Assembly (NCBI GenBank): GCA_035628875.1
Contig: DASPIZ010000044.1
Location: forward strand, 65,484 to 129,483
Source of the DNA: Ohtaekwangia sp035628875
Lineage (GTDB): Bacteria > Bacteroidota > Bacteroidia > Cytophagales > Cyclobacteriaceae
Direction of reading: 5' to 3'
DNA: 64,000 bases
Position 1 is the first letter of the stretch, and the number at the start of each line of letters is the position of its first letter. Below, piece after piece: positions 52,809-61,044 of this stretch. The notes beneath the pieces were generated by a model, which was given only the letters and a program-made list of their open reading frames with translations, was not told where the DNA came from and ran no database searches. The position numbers and the translations under genes are program-made.

Positions 52809-54254
52809 TTATCCTACGCTTCCTTCGAGGGTTAGGGCCAGGAGCTTCTGTGCTTCCACGGCAAACTCCATAGGAAGTTGATTTAATACTTCTTTGGCGT
52901 AACCATTAACAATAAGGGCTACTGCAGATTCCTCATCAATACCACGTTGCAAGCAATAGAAGATCTGATCTTCACCAATTTTGGAAGTCGTTGCTTCGTG
53001 TTCGATTTTTGAGGTACTATTTTCTACGTCTATGTAAGGGAAGGTATGCGCACCGCACTTGTCGCCCATCAGGAGAGAATCGCATTGCGAAAAGTTTCTC
53101 GCACCTTCAGCGCGTTTCATAATATGAACATGGCCACGGTAACTATTTTGAGAATGACCCGCAGAAATACCTTTCGACACAATCCTTGATTTTGTATTCT
53201 TTCCGATATGGATCATTTTTGTTCCGGTGTCAGCCTGTTGGTAATTGTTGGTTACCGCTACAGAATAAAACTCGCCCATAGAGTTATCACCTTTTAATAT
53301 ACAGGAAGGATACTTCCATGTTATGGCAGATCCTGTTTCAACCTGCGTCCACGAAATTTTGGAGCTATCTCCGGCACAAAGGCCGCGTTTGGTCACGAAG
53401 TTGTAAATCCCACCTTTTCCATCCTTGTCACCAGGATACCAGTTTTGTACGGTAGAATATTTTACATGCGCATCTTTCATTGCATAGATCTCTACCACCG
53501 CGGCATGAAGCTGATTTTCATCACGCATTGGCGCTGTACATCCTTCGAGGTAACTTACGTAAGAACCTTCATCCGCAATGATCAGCGTCCGTTCAAATTG
53601 ACCAGTATTGGCGGCGTTAATCCTGAAATAGGTAGACAATTCCATCGGGCAACGAACACCTTTTGGTATATAACAAAACGATCCGTCAGTAAATACTGCA
53701 GCGTTAAGTGCCGCAAAATAATTATCATTGACAGGCACGACAGATCCCATGTACTTCTTCACTAGTTCAGGATGTTCCCGAACGGCTTCACTGAAAGAAC
53801 AAAAGATGATTCCCAGTTCACCAAGGGTTTCTTTAAACGTAGTCGCAACAGAAATACTGTCGATGACGGCGTCTACTGCGATACCGGTTAAACGTTTCTG
53901 TTCTGTTAACGAGATACCCAGCTTTTCGAATGTTTTGATGAGTTCAGGATCGACATCTTCCAGATTTTTTGCATTGGCTTTTTGTACCGGTGCAGAATAA
54001 TAAATGATATCCTGATAGTTTATTTCCGGGTACGTTACATTTGGCCACTTGGGCTCCTTCATTTTCGTCCATTGCTTGTAGGCATTTAGACGATAGTCTA
54101 AAAGCCATGTAGGTTCATTCTTTTTGGAAGAAATGAAGCGAATGATGTCCTCGTTCAACCCTTTGGGCGCCGACTCAGTTTCAATGTTGGTCGTCCAGCC
54201 GTGTTCGTATTCTTTCGAGGTTAATTCTTCTAGTACCTGGTTGTCTTTACTCAT
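52809..54254 (-). CDS. sufB: Fe-S assembly scaffold SufB
   Basis: 481 residues. Full-length SufB: a conserved N-terminal ISSKKNEPTWLLDYR, PVNDNYFAALNAAVFTDGSF, GCTAPMRDENQLHAAVVEI (the GCTAP cysteine), and CGAHTFPYIDVENSTSKIEHEATTS with the acceptor residues. Nascent 4Fe-4S cluster forms here. It leads the operon behind a TACTTTTG -7 box. Confidence 0.97.
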   Translation of the reverse strand: MSKDNQVLEELTSKEYEHGWTTNIETESAPKGLNEDIIRFISSKKNEPTWLLDYRLNAYKQWTKMKEPKWPNVTYPEINYQDIIYYSAPVQKANAKNLEDVDPELIKTFEKLGISLTEQKRLTGIAVDAVIDSISVATTFKETLGELGIIFCSFSEAVREHPELVKKYMGSVVPVNDNYFAALNAAVFTDGSFCYIPKGVRCPMELSTYFRINAANTGQFERTLIIADEGSYVSYLEGCTAPMRDENQLHAAVVEIYAMKDAHVKYSTVQNWYPGDKDGKGGIYNFVTKRGLCAGDSSKISWTQVETGSAITWKYPSCILKGDNSMGEFYSVAVTNNYQQADTGTKMIHIGKNTKSRIVSKGISAGHSQNSYRGHVHIMKRAEGARNFSQCDSLLMGDKCGAHTFPYIDVENSTSKIEHEATTSKIGEDQIFYCLQRGIDEESAVALIVNGYAKEVLNQLPMEFAVEAQKLLALTLEGSVG

Positions 54255-54286
54255 TGAAGCCTATTTAGACTGATTTTAAACAATTA

Positions 54287-54294
54287 CAAAAGTA
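54287..54294 (-). promoter_or_regulatory. Candidate -7 box TACTTTTG of the suf operon
   Basis: Exact TAnnTTTG on the minus strand, 33 bases before the sufB ATG at 54254. No convincing -33 TTG at the usual 17-23 base distance. Lrp regulator gene ends at 54376, so the promoter sits between them. Confidence 0.45.
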
Positions 54295-54375
54295 TAACAA
54301 AAATGCAATTTTTAGGTTCTAAAAGCTGATTAATTAAGCGTAGAAGTTTACGCACTCGTTTGTAAATCAAGCTTT

Positions 54376-54840
54376 TTAGGTAAGATTCAGACTCCGGTCA
54401 AGGCTTTCTTCCAGAGAGATCATTGTTTCGGTTCTTTCTATGCCCGCAACCTGCTGAATTTTATCGTGCAATACGATTTTGAGATGATTCGTATCCTTGC
54501 AGTGAATCTTAACGAACATGCTGTAATTTCCTGTGGTATAATGAATATTCGTTATTTCCGGAATGGTTTTGAGGTTAGCCATTACCTGGTCATATAGGGC
54601 ACTCTTTTCAAGGAAGATTCCGATAAAAGCGGTAATGTCAAATCCAAGCTTCGCATAATTCACTTTAAGTGTAGTCTTTTCCACAATGCCGGCTTCTTCG
54701 AGTTTATTCATCCGTACATGCACAGTACCGCCTGAAACAAAAGCCTTTTTTGCTACTTCTGTGTACGGTTTTTTGGCGTCCTGCATCAGAATTTCTAAAA
54801 TCTTCAGGTCGACATTATCAACTTTGTAATTTTCAGCCAT
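54376..54840 (-). CDS. Lrp/AsnC-family transcriptional regulator
   Basis: 154 residues. N-terminal winged HTH (VDLKILEILMQDAKKPYTEVAKKAFVSGGTVHVRMNKLEEAGI, about 10-52), then the RAM/ligand-binding domain (FIGIFLEKSALYDQV, EITNIHYTTGNYSMFVKIHC). Likely an amino-acid-sensing regulator. It precedes suf on the same strand with a 121-base gap, so regulation of suf by it is possible but unshown. Own -7 box on the minus strand at 54867. Confidence 0.93.
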   Translation of the reverse strand: MAENYKVDNVDLKILEILMQDAKKPYTEVAKKAFVSGGTVHVRMNKLEEAGIVEKTTLKVNYAKLGFDITAFIGIFLEKSALYDQVMANLKTIPEITNIHYTTGNYSMFVKIHCKDTNHLKIVLHDKIQQVAGIERTETMISLEESLDRSLNLT

Positions 54841-54866
54841 AGAAAATTTGAGTTTTAAGTAATATT

Positions 54867-54874
54867 CAAAAATA
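54867..54874 (-). promoter_or_regulatory. Candidate -7 box TATTTTTG for the Lrp gene
   Basis: Exact TAnnTTTG, 27 bases before the ATG at 54840, with a TTG 22 bases upstream of it, matching the TTG-N17-23-TAnnTTTG layout. Confidence 0.5.
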
Positions 54875-54917
54875 TGAAAGTAAATTAAAAAATATACAAT
54901 TATTCAAATGTTTATTG

Positions 54918-54946
54918 TTTGGCTAACCAGTTTCGGCGTTACTTTG
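54918..54946 (+). promoter_or_regulatory. Candidate promoter of the tRNA-like RNA genes
   Basis: TTTG at 54918-54921 and TTACTTTG at 54939-54946 (one mismatch to TAnnTTTG), 17 bases apart. A start near 54953 would give a leader of about 43 bases before the first tRNA-like element. Confidence 0.4.
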
Positions 54947-54995
54947 TTAAAGAATTTACAACGGCACACACGCAACTCACACAGATTAACAACAT

Positions 54996-55114
54996 TGTAG
55001 GGTGTTGAAATTGGCAGACAAGCCCTCCGGTCTCGAGGGTGGAGGTAACGGGATAAAGTCCAGCCTTTTTGGCGGCCTAACTGCTCCGTGGAGGTTCGAG
55101 CCCTCCCTCTACAG
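54996..55114 (+). ncRNA. tRNA-Leu-like RNA 1, no usable anticodon loop, long insert in the variable region
   Basis: Acceptor TGTAGGG (54996-55002) pairs with CTCTACA (55107-55113) with one G-U; discriminator G at 55114, no encoded CCA. D arm TTG/CAA around AAATTGGCAGA keeps the GG of the elbow; T arm GGAGG/CCTCC with loop TTCGAGC is perfect. The anticodon-position hairpin is CCCTC/GAGGG (55023-55039) with loop CGGTCTC, which lacks U33. Between it and the T arm are 50 bases (normal long arms have about 15), with GGAG (55041-55044) able to pair with CTCC (55084-55087) and a GCC/GGC hairpin at 55063-55073. Either a tRNA with an insert or a tRNA-like regulatory RNA; it cannot be a normal decoder. 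Confidence 0.7.
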
Positions 55115-55162
55115 CAAAGTTACTGATGGATGATCAGTACTTCAAATTTGAAATAATAACAT

Positions 55163-55325
55163 TGTAAGGTGTTGAAATTGGCAGACAAGCCCTCTCCCGA
55201 GGCTTCGGGAGGGGTGGAGGTCATGGAATAAAGCATTGCACCTGATCCTGGTTTCGATTTGTTCGGAACCTGGATCAGGTAAATCGTCTAACCACTCCGT
55301 GGAGGTTCGAACCCTTCCCTTACAG
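55163..55325 (+). ncRNA. tRNA-Leu-like RNA 2, paralog of RNA 1 with a larger hairpin insert
   Basis: Acceptor TGTAAGG (55163-55169) pairs perfectly with CCTTACA (55318-55324); D arm identical to RNA 1; T arm GGAGG/CCTTC with loop TTCGAAC. Where an anticodon arm should be there is a long closed hairpin (CCTCTCCCG/CGGGAGGGG) with no 7-base loop. Its insert keeps GGTGGAGGT, ATAAAG and CTAAC..CTCCGTGGAGG from RNA 1 but adds a 9-bp + 7-bp hairpin, ACCTGATCC/GGATCAGGT and GGTTTCG/CGGAACC (55240-55280). Acceptor pair 5 is G-C in RNA 1 and A-T in RNA 2, a compensatory change. The 5' flank (AACATTG / aACATTG) is shared, so the pair arose by duplication. Confidence 0.7.
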
Positions 55326-55361
55326 CTAGCTCAGTTTAGGTTAATGAGTTATTCAGAGCTG

Positions 55362-55405
55362 CCCATCTTATTCCCGGCAGATGGCCGGGAGGGATGGGTT
55401 TTTTT
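55362..55405 (+). terminator. Rho-independent terminator after the tRNA-like RNAs
   Basis: CCCATC (55362-55367) pairs with GATGGG (55393-55398), enclosing CCCGGC/GCCGGG, followed directly by seven T. It lies 37 bases after RNA 2 and about 100 bases before the next gene, so it most likely ends the tRNA-like transcript. Confidence 0.85.
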
Positions 55406-55506
55406 ATTCCCGTCCTTTCGTTCCGCCATTCTTTTTCGCTTTTTATATTGATTTGGTCGCGAACAATCGTTTGCTTTGGAATGTTTAATATTATTGAACG
55501 TCTCCT

Positions 55507-57174
55507 ATGAACGATTATCCTTGGCTTAAAAACTATCCGCCCGGTGTAGCACATGAAATACAGTGCTACGAATATCCCTCATTACTTGAATTGTTTGACC
55601 AGACGTTTCGAAAATTTCCAGATAAAGTTGCATTCGAAAACATGGGGGTAACCCTTAGCTTCAAAGAACTCGATGTCCATTCCAGAAACTTTGCTGCATA
55701 TCTTCAAAAGGACCTTGCTTTAAAAAAGGGCGAGCGCATCGCTATTCAGATGCCCAACCTGCTTCAATTTCCCATTGCATTTATCGGAGCCCTACGGGCA
55801 GGCTTAATTGTCGTGAACACAAATCCGCTCTATACGCCGCGCGAAATGGAACATCAGTTTAAAGATGCCGGTGTTACAGCCATCGTTATTGTGGCAAACT
55901 TTGCTTGTAACCTTGAGAAAGTCCTCGCAAGTACCAACATCAAACATATTATCCTTACACAATTGGGTGACATGCTTGGTACATTGAAAGGTGCTATTGT
56001 AAACCTAGTGGTAAAGCATGTAAAAAAGATGGTACCTGCGTTTAACTTACCCAATAGTATTGCATTTAAGGAAGCGTTAAAAAAAGGGGCGACGCTAACG
56101 TATACAAAACCGGAGGTAACGGTTGAAAATATCGCTGTGCTTCAGTATACTGGCGGCACCACAGGAATTGCAAAAGGTGCGCAGTTGTCACATGGTAATA
56201 TCATAGCGCATAACTCCATGATCACACAATGGTTTCAGCCGTACATGAGTAAAAGACGTAATGATGTCATTATTACGGCTATTCCGATGTATCATATTTT
56301 TGCACTTACGGTCAATGGTATTTTAATGTTTACCAATGGTGTGAAGAATGTACTGATCACAAATCCGCGTGATATGCCGGGATTTATCAAAGAACTTAGA
56401 AAGCATAAATTTACCATCATCACTGGTGTTAATACCTTGTTTAATGGATTGTTAAATAATGCTGATTTTAAAAATCTTGATTTTAGTCATTTGCATGGAG
56501 CGATAGCAGGAGGCATGGCCTTGCAGGATTCAGTTGCGCGTCGTTGGGAAGAGGTAACGGGAAAACCAGTGCTGGAAGGTTATGGCTTAAGTGAAACCTC
56601 TCCGGTGCTTTGTTGTAATCCGTTAGATGGATCACACAAAATTGGTACTATCGGATTGCCGATGCCAAGTACGGAGGTGGCGATTTTTGATGACAACGGA
56701 ATCAGACTTGCACAAGGTGAGAACGGTGAAATTTGTGCTAAAGGACCGCAGGTAATGAGTGGTTACTGGGAAAAAGACAATGACGGTGTGTTCTTTCCAG
56801 GAGGGTGGTTCCGCACAGGCGATATTGGACGAATGGACGCTGACGGTTTTTTCAAAATCGTCGACAGGAAAAAAGATATGATTAAGGTTTCTGGTTTCAA
56901 TGTATTCCCGAATGAAATTGAAAATCTTATTGCTGAACATCCAAAAGTACTGGAAGTTGCCGCCATCGGCATGCCGGATGAAAAATCTGGTGAGGTGATC
57001 AAAGTATTCATTGTAAAAAAGGATGACAGTTTAACTACGGAAGAATTAGAGAAATTTTTTCAGGAAAACCTTACGAAATATAAAATACCCAAGCACATCG
57101 AATTCCGTAAAGAACTTCCCAAAACCAATGTTGGAAAAATTTTACGCAGAGCGCTGAAAGAAGAAGGAGCGTAG
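55507..57174 (+). CDS. Long-chain fatty acid-CoA ligase (FadD-like)
   Basis: 555 residues, AMP-binding adenylation fold. P-loop YTGGTTGIAKGAQLSH (about 215), GYGLSETSPV (about 358), RTGDIGRMDADGFFKIVDRKKDMIKVSGFNVFPNEIE (linker to the C-terminal lid), and the lid Lys in KTNVGKILRRALK at the end. Activates a fatty acid to acyl-AMP and then acyl-CoA. It is the first gene after the tRNA-like strip and its terminator, so it probably has its own promoter, though none is exact. Confidence 0.93.
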   Translation: MNDYPWLKNYPPGVAHEIQCYEYPSLLELFDQTFRKFPDKVAFENMGVTLSFKELDVHSRNFAAYLQKDLALKKGERIAIQMPNLLQFPIAFIGALRAGLIVVNTNPLYTPREMEHQFKDAGVTAIVIVANFACNLEKVLASTNIKHIILTQLGDMLGTLKGAIVNLVVKHVKKMVPAFNLPNSIAFKEALKKGATLTYTKPEVTVENIAVLQYTGGTTGIAKGAQLSHGNIIAHNSMITQWFQPYMSKRRNDVIITAIPMYHIFALTVNGILMFTNGVKNVLITNPRDMPGFIKELRKHKFTIITGVNTLFNGLLNNADFKNLDFSHLHGAIAGGMALQDSVARRWEEVTGKPVLEGYGLSETSPVLCCNPLDGSHKIGTIGLPMPSTEVAIFDDNGIRLAQGENGEICAKGPQVMSGYWEKDNDGVFFPGGWFRTGDIGRMDADGFFKIVDRKKDMIKVSGFNVFPNEIENLIAEHPKVLEVAAIGMPDEKSGEVIKVFIVKKDDSLTTEELEKFFQENLTKYKIPKHIEFRKELPKTNVGKILRRALKEEGA

Positions 57175-57340
57175 TGGAGGTACGAGGTACGATGTACGAA
57201 CTACGAGGAACGGGGTCGTTTTCAAAATACTTATCAGCGTCTCCTAGGCAAGGACAGACATCAACCTCAAACTTCAAACAATTTCCTCAACCTCATTCGT
57301 AACCAAGAACCAACTTTGAACCTTTAACCTTGAACTAAAC
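57175..57340. repeat. Repeat block between fadD-like and terB-like genes
   Basis: 57177-57212 holds GAGGTACGAGGTACGATG words and 57261-57336 holds CAACCTCAAACTTCAAAC and CAACTTTGAACC/TTAACCTTGAAC words, ending 4 bases before ATG 57341. The leader of the terB-like gene is therefore repeat-derived. Confidence 0.65.
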
Positions 57341-57772
57341 ATGATCGGCTTTTTTGAACATCAGTATTTATCATACAAAAAGAATCACATTAAAAATCTT
57401 CTGGCGCTGGCCAGGGTAGATGGACACATGCATGCGGAAGAGGAAAAACTTCTTTTTAAAATTGCGCGTGGTTATGGTATGAAAGATCGCCAGGTTCAGG
57501 CACTTATTGATAGTGATGAACAATATGAAATGAACATTCCGGATAACTATAACGATCGGATGAATCTATTGCATGATCTTGTGCTTATGATTTTTGCAGA
57601 CGGTGTGGTAGATCAACATGAAGTGGACTTCTGTACAGAGGCCGTGAAGCAGTTCGGAATGAAAAGTGAATTATTGACCTTCCTGCTTGATCTTTTTGAA
57701 AGTCAAACTGCGCCCACTCCCGAAGAATGGGAAGAAATCAAAACGGAAGCGATAACGCGATTTAAATTATAG
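57341..57772 (+). CDS. TerB-family protein
   Basis: 143 residues, all-helical. Two halves each with the TerB metal-site pattern: LLALARVDGHMHAEEEKLLFKIA (about 20-42) and LVLMIFADGVVDQHEVDFCTEAV (about 79-101), with Asp and Glu residues matching the TerB fold. TerB-type proteins occur in tellurite/stress systems but also alone as orphan genes; no ter operon is nearby, so no resistance role is implied. Confidence 0.85.
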   Translation: MIGFFEHQYLSYKKNHIKNLLALARVDGHMHAEEEKLLFKIARGYGMKDRQVQALIDSDEQYEMNIPDNYNDRMNLLHDLVLMIFADGVVDQHEVDFCTEAVKQFGMKSELLTFLLDLFESQTAPTPEEWEEIKTEAITRFKL

Positions 57773-57836
57773 GATGACGTTTAGTCGATCCTCCTTAATG
57801 TGAATGACTTATTTCCTTAATATTTTAAGCAACACA

Positions 57837-59252
57837 TCAACCAAAAATTTTATCCAGGCCAAAGAATTTATCAATAATTACAAGTATGGATAACACGCCG
57901 AGCAGGAGCGGGCACACATAAGATATTGTAAAGTTGATATATTTCTGCAAGAAACTTCCGGCATACGAAGGGTTATTTCCGTATGACAATTCTTCATTGA
58001 GGTTATATAATTTCCATCGGTAGCGGATGAAGATACACATCAGGCAACCACCAACGGTTAAGAGAATGTCACTCATGTCAGATACGAAGGTAAGAAAATC
58101 CCGGCCCTGATAGAATGGTAATTTATTCAGGAATTCAATCACACCCTGGCTCACCATACTCGGTAATCCAACTATAAATATTATCCCTGCAAGTACCCAT
58201 ACTACCGCCTTACGTGGAAATTTTTTTTGATCCACAAGATAGGCTACAGGCACTTCGAGTAGTGAAACTGTAGAAGTAAGCGCAGCAAAACAAAGCAACA
58301 GGAAGAATCCGCCACCAACGATGCGACCCAGTATCGGGCCCATTTCCTGGAATACCTGTGGCAACACCATGAACACAAGCGCAGGTCCTTCTGTAGGTGA
58401 CATGTTTTGCGAAAAGACCAATGGGAATACCATAAGTCCTGCAAAGAATGCAACTGATGTATCCGCAATTGAGATAACGGCAGCCGAGGAAACGATATTT
58501 TCTTTTTTACTGAGGTAAGATCCGTAAGTTATTAATGCACCCATACCCAGAGACAAAGAAAAAAATGCCTGACGAAGCGCGTCAAAGATTGTTTGTAATT
58601 TTATTTCACTGAAGTCTGGAACAAGGTAAAACTCCACTCCACTGAATGCGTTGGGTAATGTAAGGCTGTATATGATCAGGCCAAGTAGAATAAAATACAG
58701 CGAAGGCATCATGATCTTATTCGCCGCTTCAATCCCCTTTTGTATTCCCTGAGATACGATGTAGGCAGTTATTGCCATGAAGGCCAGCGAAAAAAGCAAG
58801 TTTGAATAGGAGATACCTTTCCAACTTGTTAAGTCGAGAATGTCATTTACAAAAACACCGAAAAATGATCCGTAATCCTGTTCCTGCAAAAGACTTCCGA
58901 AAGAAATATTCAGAAAGTATCCAAAAGCCCAACCGGCGACAACATTGTAAAAAGAAAGGATTAATATGCCTGCAATGATTCCTAAAATACCCAATATACC
59001 CCAGCGTCTGCCACCAAACTTTTTATATGAACCATAAGCATCGCTGTTGGCGGCCCGGCCAATGGCAATTTCGCCCACCATTACCGGGTAACACAAAAGG
59101 AAAATACAGGCGAGATAAAGAAACAAAAAAACAGCGCCGCCATTTTGTCCAGCCAGGTAAGGGAACCTCCAGATATTACCGAGACCTACTGCAGATCCGG
59201 CAGCAGCCAGAATAAATCCAATCCGGCCGGAAAAATTACCTCTGTTTGTCAT
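57837..59252 (-). CDS. Sodium-dependent transporter, NSS/SNF family
   Basis: 471 residues with about 12 membrane helices. NSS opening block WSxRIGFILAAAGSAVGLGNIWRFPYL appears as GRIGFILAAAGSAVGLGN plus IWRFPYLAGQNGGAVFL, with the substrate/Na+-site unwound helix 1. FSLSLGMGALITYGSY is helix 6. Transports an amino acid or related small molecule with Na+; substrate not known. Stand-alone. Confidence 0.93.
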   Translation of the reverse strand: MTNRGNFSGRIGFILAAAGSAVGLGNIWRFPYLAGQNGGAVFLFLYLACIFLLCYPVMVGEIAIGRAANSDAYGSYKKFGGRRWGILGILGIIAGILILSFYNVVAGWAFGYFLNISFGSLLQEQDYGSFFGVFVNDILDLTSWKGISYSNLLFSLAFMAITAYIVSQGIQKGIEAANKIMMPSLYFILLGLIIYSLTLPNAFSGVEFYLVPDFSEIKLQTIFDALRQAFFSLSLGMGALITYGSYLSKKENIVSSAAVISIADTSVAFFAGLMVFPLVFSQNMSPTEGPALVFMVLPQVFQEMGPILGRIVGGGFFLLLCFAALTSTVSLLEVPVAYLVDQKKFPRKAVVWVLAGIIFIVGLPSMVSQGVIEFLNKLPFYQGRDFLTFVSDMSDILLTVGGCLMCIFIRYRWKLYNLNEELSYGNNPSYAGSFLQKYINFTISYVCPLLLGVLSILVIIDKFFGLDKIFG

Positions 59253-59446
59253 GTGTTGCGCTCAGGTTTAGATTAAGCTGCCAAAATAGAGCGAATCCTT
59301 CAATAATCAAACTGCTGTTATCCATAAAGCTGGCGTATGAATTGTTGGTTAATTAATCAGTTTTTCTCGTCATGCGTTTATTATAATTCAGTTTAACGTT
59401 ATAGATTAACTGCGGAATTTAAGAAATTGGAAAGTAGAGCAAGATT

Positions 59447-60889
59447 ATGGATGAATTCAGAAAATTAACTACCCAGGAGAAGGCCTTGCGTATTAATTTA
59501 AGCAGGGCAATTTATGGGTCGTTTGCGGAAATCGGCGCAGGTCAGGAAGTTGCTGCTAATTTTTTTAAAGTAGGCGGAGCTTCCGGAACTGTCGCAAAGA
59601 CCATGTCAGCATACGACATGAAATTCAGCGATGCCATTTATGGGCAGACGGATCGCTACGTCTGTGAGGAAAGGTTGATTTCGATGCTGGATCACGAGTA
59701 TGTATTATTGCCTGAACGACTTCCAAATCGCATTGAGTCTACGCGTTTTTTCGCTTTCGCGGATACGGTTGAGAGCTTGAATTTTGAGAGAACCAATCAG
59801 GGTCATGGTTGGATTGGTCTTCGGTTTCAGATCAAACCTATGACTGCACCAAATGATTGCGTGATCCATGTTAAATTGCATGATACTGATCCGTTACAAC
59901 AACAATTGGCGCTGGGCATAGTCGGGGTCAACATGCTGTACTCTTGTATGTTCCTTACCGACCCTGAGGAAATTCTGATGTCTCTCGTGGATGGACTCTC
60001 AACGCGGCGAATCGAGATCGATATGTTTCGTATTACAGGTCCGGATTTTAAACATGTAGACAACCGCTTGATGGCGCTGAAGATGGTGAAGAATGGTTTG
60101 ACGAAAGCTGCCATGTTCGGTCCGGATGGAAACGTAATGCAACCATCAGATGAGCTTTACAAAAAAAATGTACTCGTATTGCGTGGAAGATTTAGACCAC
60201 CCACTCATGTGAACGTTGATATGTTATTGGCTTCACGTCGCCACTTTAAAAGAGAGAAAGATGTAGACCGTTCTAAAATTGTGTTGCTTACGGAACTTAC
60301 GTTGAATGACCTCAGCTCCGGCGGTACGATTGATGAAAAAGATTTTTTAAATCGCGCAGATATTATTTGCTCCTTAGGACAAAACGTATTGATCTCCAAT
60401 TATTATGAGTATTACCGGTTAGTTGATTATCTATCGAAGATTACACGCGGCAAGAAGATCGGCATTATCATGGGCATCTATGCTTTGCAAAAAGTTTTTG
60501 ACGAAAAAACATACGAGAATATCCGTGGTGGAATTTTGGAATGTTTTGCTTCACTCTTCGGGAATAATATAAAGCTATACATTTATCCCGCGTTGCAAAA
60601 GGATGAAAAAAGTTTGTTCAAGCTCAAAGATTTTGAACTCGAGTTACCTGAAAATCTCAAAAATTTATTCCGCTATTTGATGGACAACAATAAAATGGAG
60701 GATGTAAAGAATGCCAACGTAAAAAACCTGCACATTATATCCGACAATGTATTGGCGATGATAAAGAAGGGCGAATCAGGCTGGGAGCAAAGTGTTCCAT
60801 ACAAGGTACAGGAAGCCATTAAAAAACATGGCTTGTTCGAATATCCCTATACAGAAGTTCAAAGTTCAAGATTCAAAGTTCAAAGTTGA
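59447..60889 (+). CDS. Conserved Bacteroidota protein of unknown function
   Basis: 480 residues, soluble, with no signal peptide. I cannot assign a family with confidence. Readable blocks are FFKVGGASGTVAKTMSAYDM, FSDAIYG, RYVCEERLISMLDHEYVLL, GWIGLRFQIKP and VKLHDTDPLQQQLALGIVGVN, plus a C-terminal half with LISNYYEYYRLVDYL and KIGIIMGIYALQKVF. The last residues, SSRFKVQS, are encoded by a GTTCAAAG repeat, so the true ancestral end is probably near FEYPYTE. Adjacent genes are unrelated transporters and give no functional hint. Confidence 0.75.
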   Translation: MDEFRKLTTQEKALRINLSRAIYGSFAEIGAGQEVAANFFKVGGASGTVAKTMSAYDMKFSDAIYGQTDRYVCEERLISMLDHEYVLLPERLPNRIESTRFFAFADTVESLNFERTNQGHGWIGLRFQIKPMTAPNDCVIHVKLHDTDPLQQQLALGIVGVNMLYSCMFLTDPEEILMSLVDGLSTRRIEIDMFRITGPDFKHVDNRLMALKMVKNGLTKAAMFGPDGNVMQPSDELYKKNVLVLRGRFRPPTHVNVDMLLASRRHFKREKDVDRSKIVLLTELTLNDLSSGGTIDEKDFLNRADIICSLGQNVLISNYYEYYRLVDYLSKITRGKKIGIIMGIYALQKVFDEKTYENIRGGILECFASLFGNNIKLYIYPALQKDEKSLFKLKDFELELPENLKNLFRYLMDNNKMEDVKNANVKNLHIISDNVLAMIKKGESGWEQSVPYKVQEAIKKHGLFEYPYTEVQSSRFKVQS

Positions 60890-61044
60890 TTTCGAAAACG
60901 ACGGGCTTGTGCCAATCGTTTGAAGTTTGATGTTCAAAGTTAGTCTTATTTTCTGATGGTTTCTTTGCGAAACTTTGCGGCTCTGCGACTTAGCGGTTAA
61001 TTTCAAAGTTCAAGGTTATATCATACTAATTCAAAGTTCAAGAT
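60855..61044. repeat. GTTCAAAG composite repeat, overlapping the end of the upstream gene
   Basis: 60855-60887 is a GTTCAAAG array; then TTTCGAAAACGACGGGCTTGTGCC and GTTTGAAGTTTGATGTTCAAAG (60889-60943) match 26031-26096 in the same order. It is followed by TTTGCGAAACTTTGCGGCTC (60964-61000, the CGCAAAG family) and more GTTCAAGG units to 61044. The repeat forms the last codons of the upstream CDS and reaches the last codons of the minus-strand symporter gene at 61038. Confidence 0.75.

Noticed and set aside
55023..55039. Reading the CGGTCTC loop of tRNA-like RNA 1 as an anticodon (GTC or similar)
   Set aside because: Position 33 would be G rather than U, and RNA 2 has no comparable loop. No amino acid is assigned.
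57341..57772. Tellurite-resistance operon suggested by a TerB-like gene
   Set aside because: No other ter gene nearby; orphan TerB domains are common.
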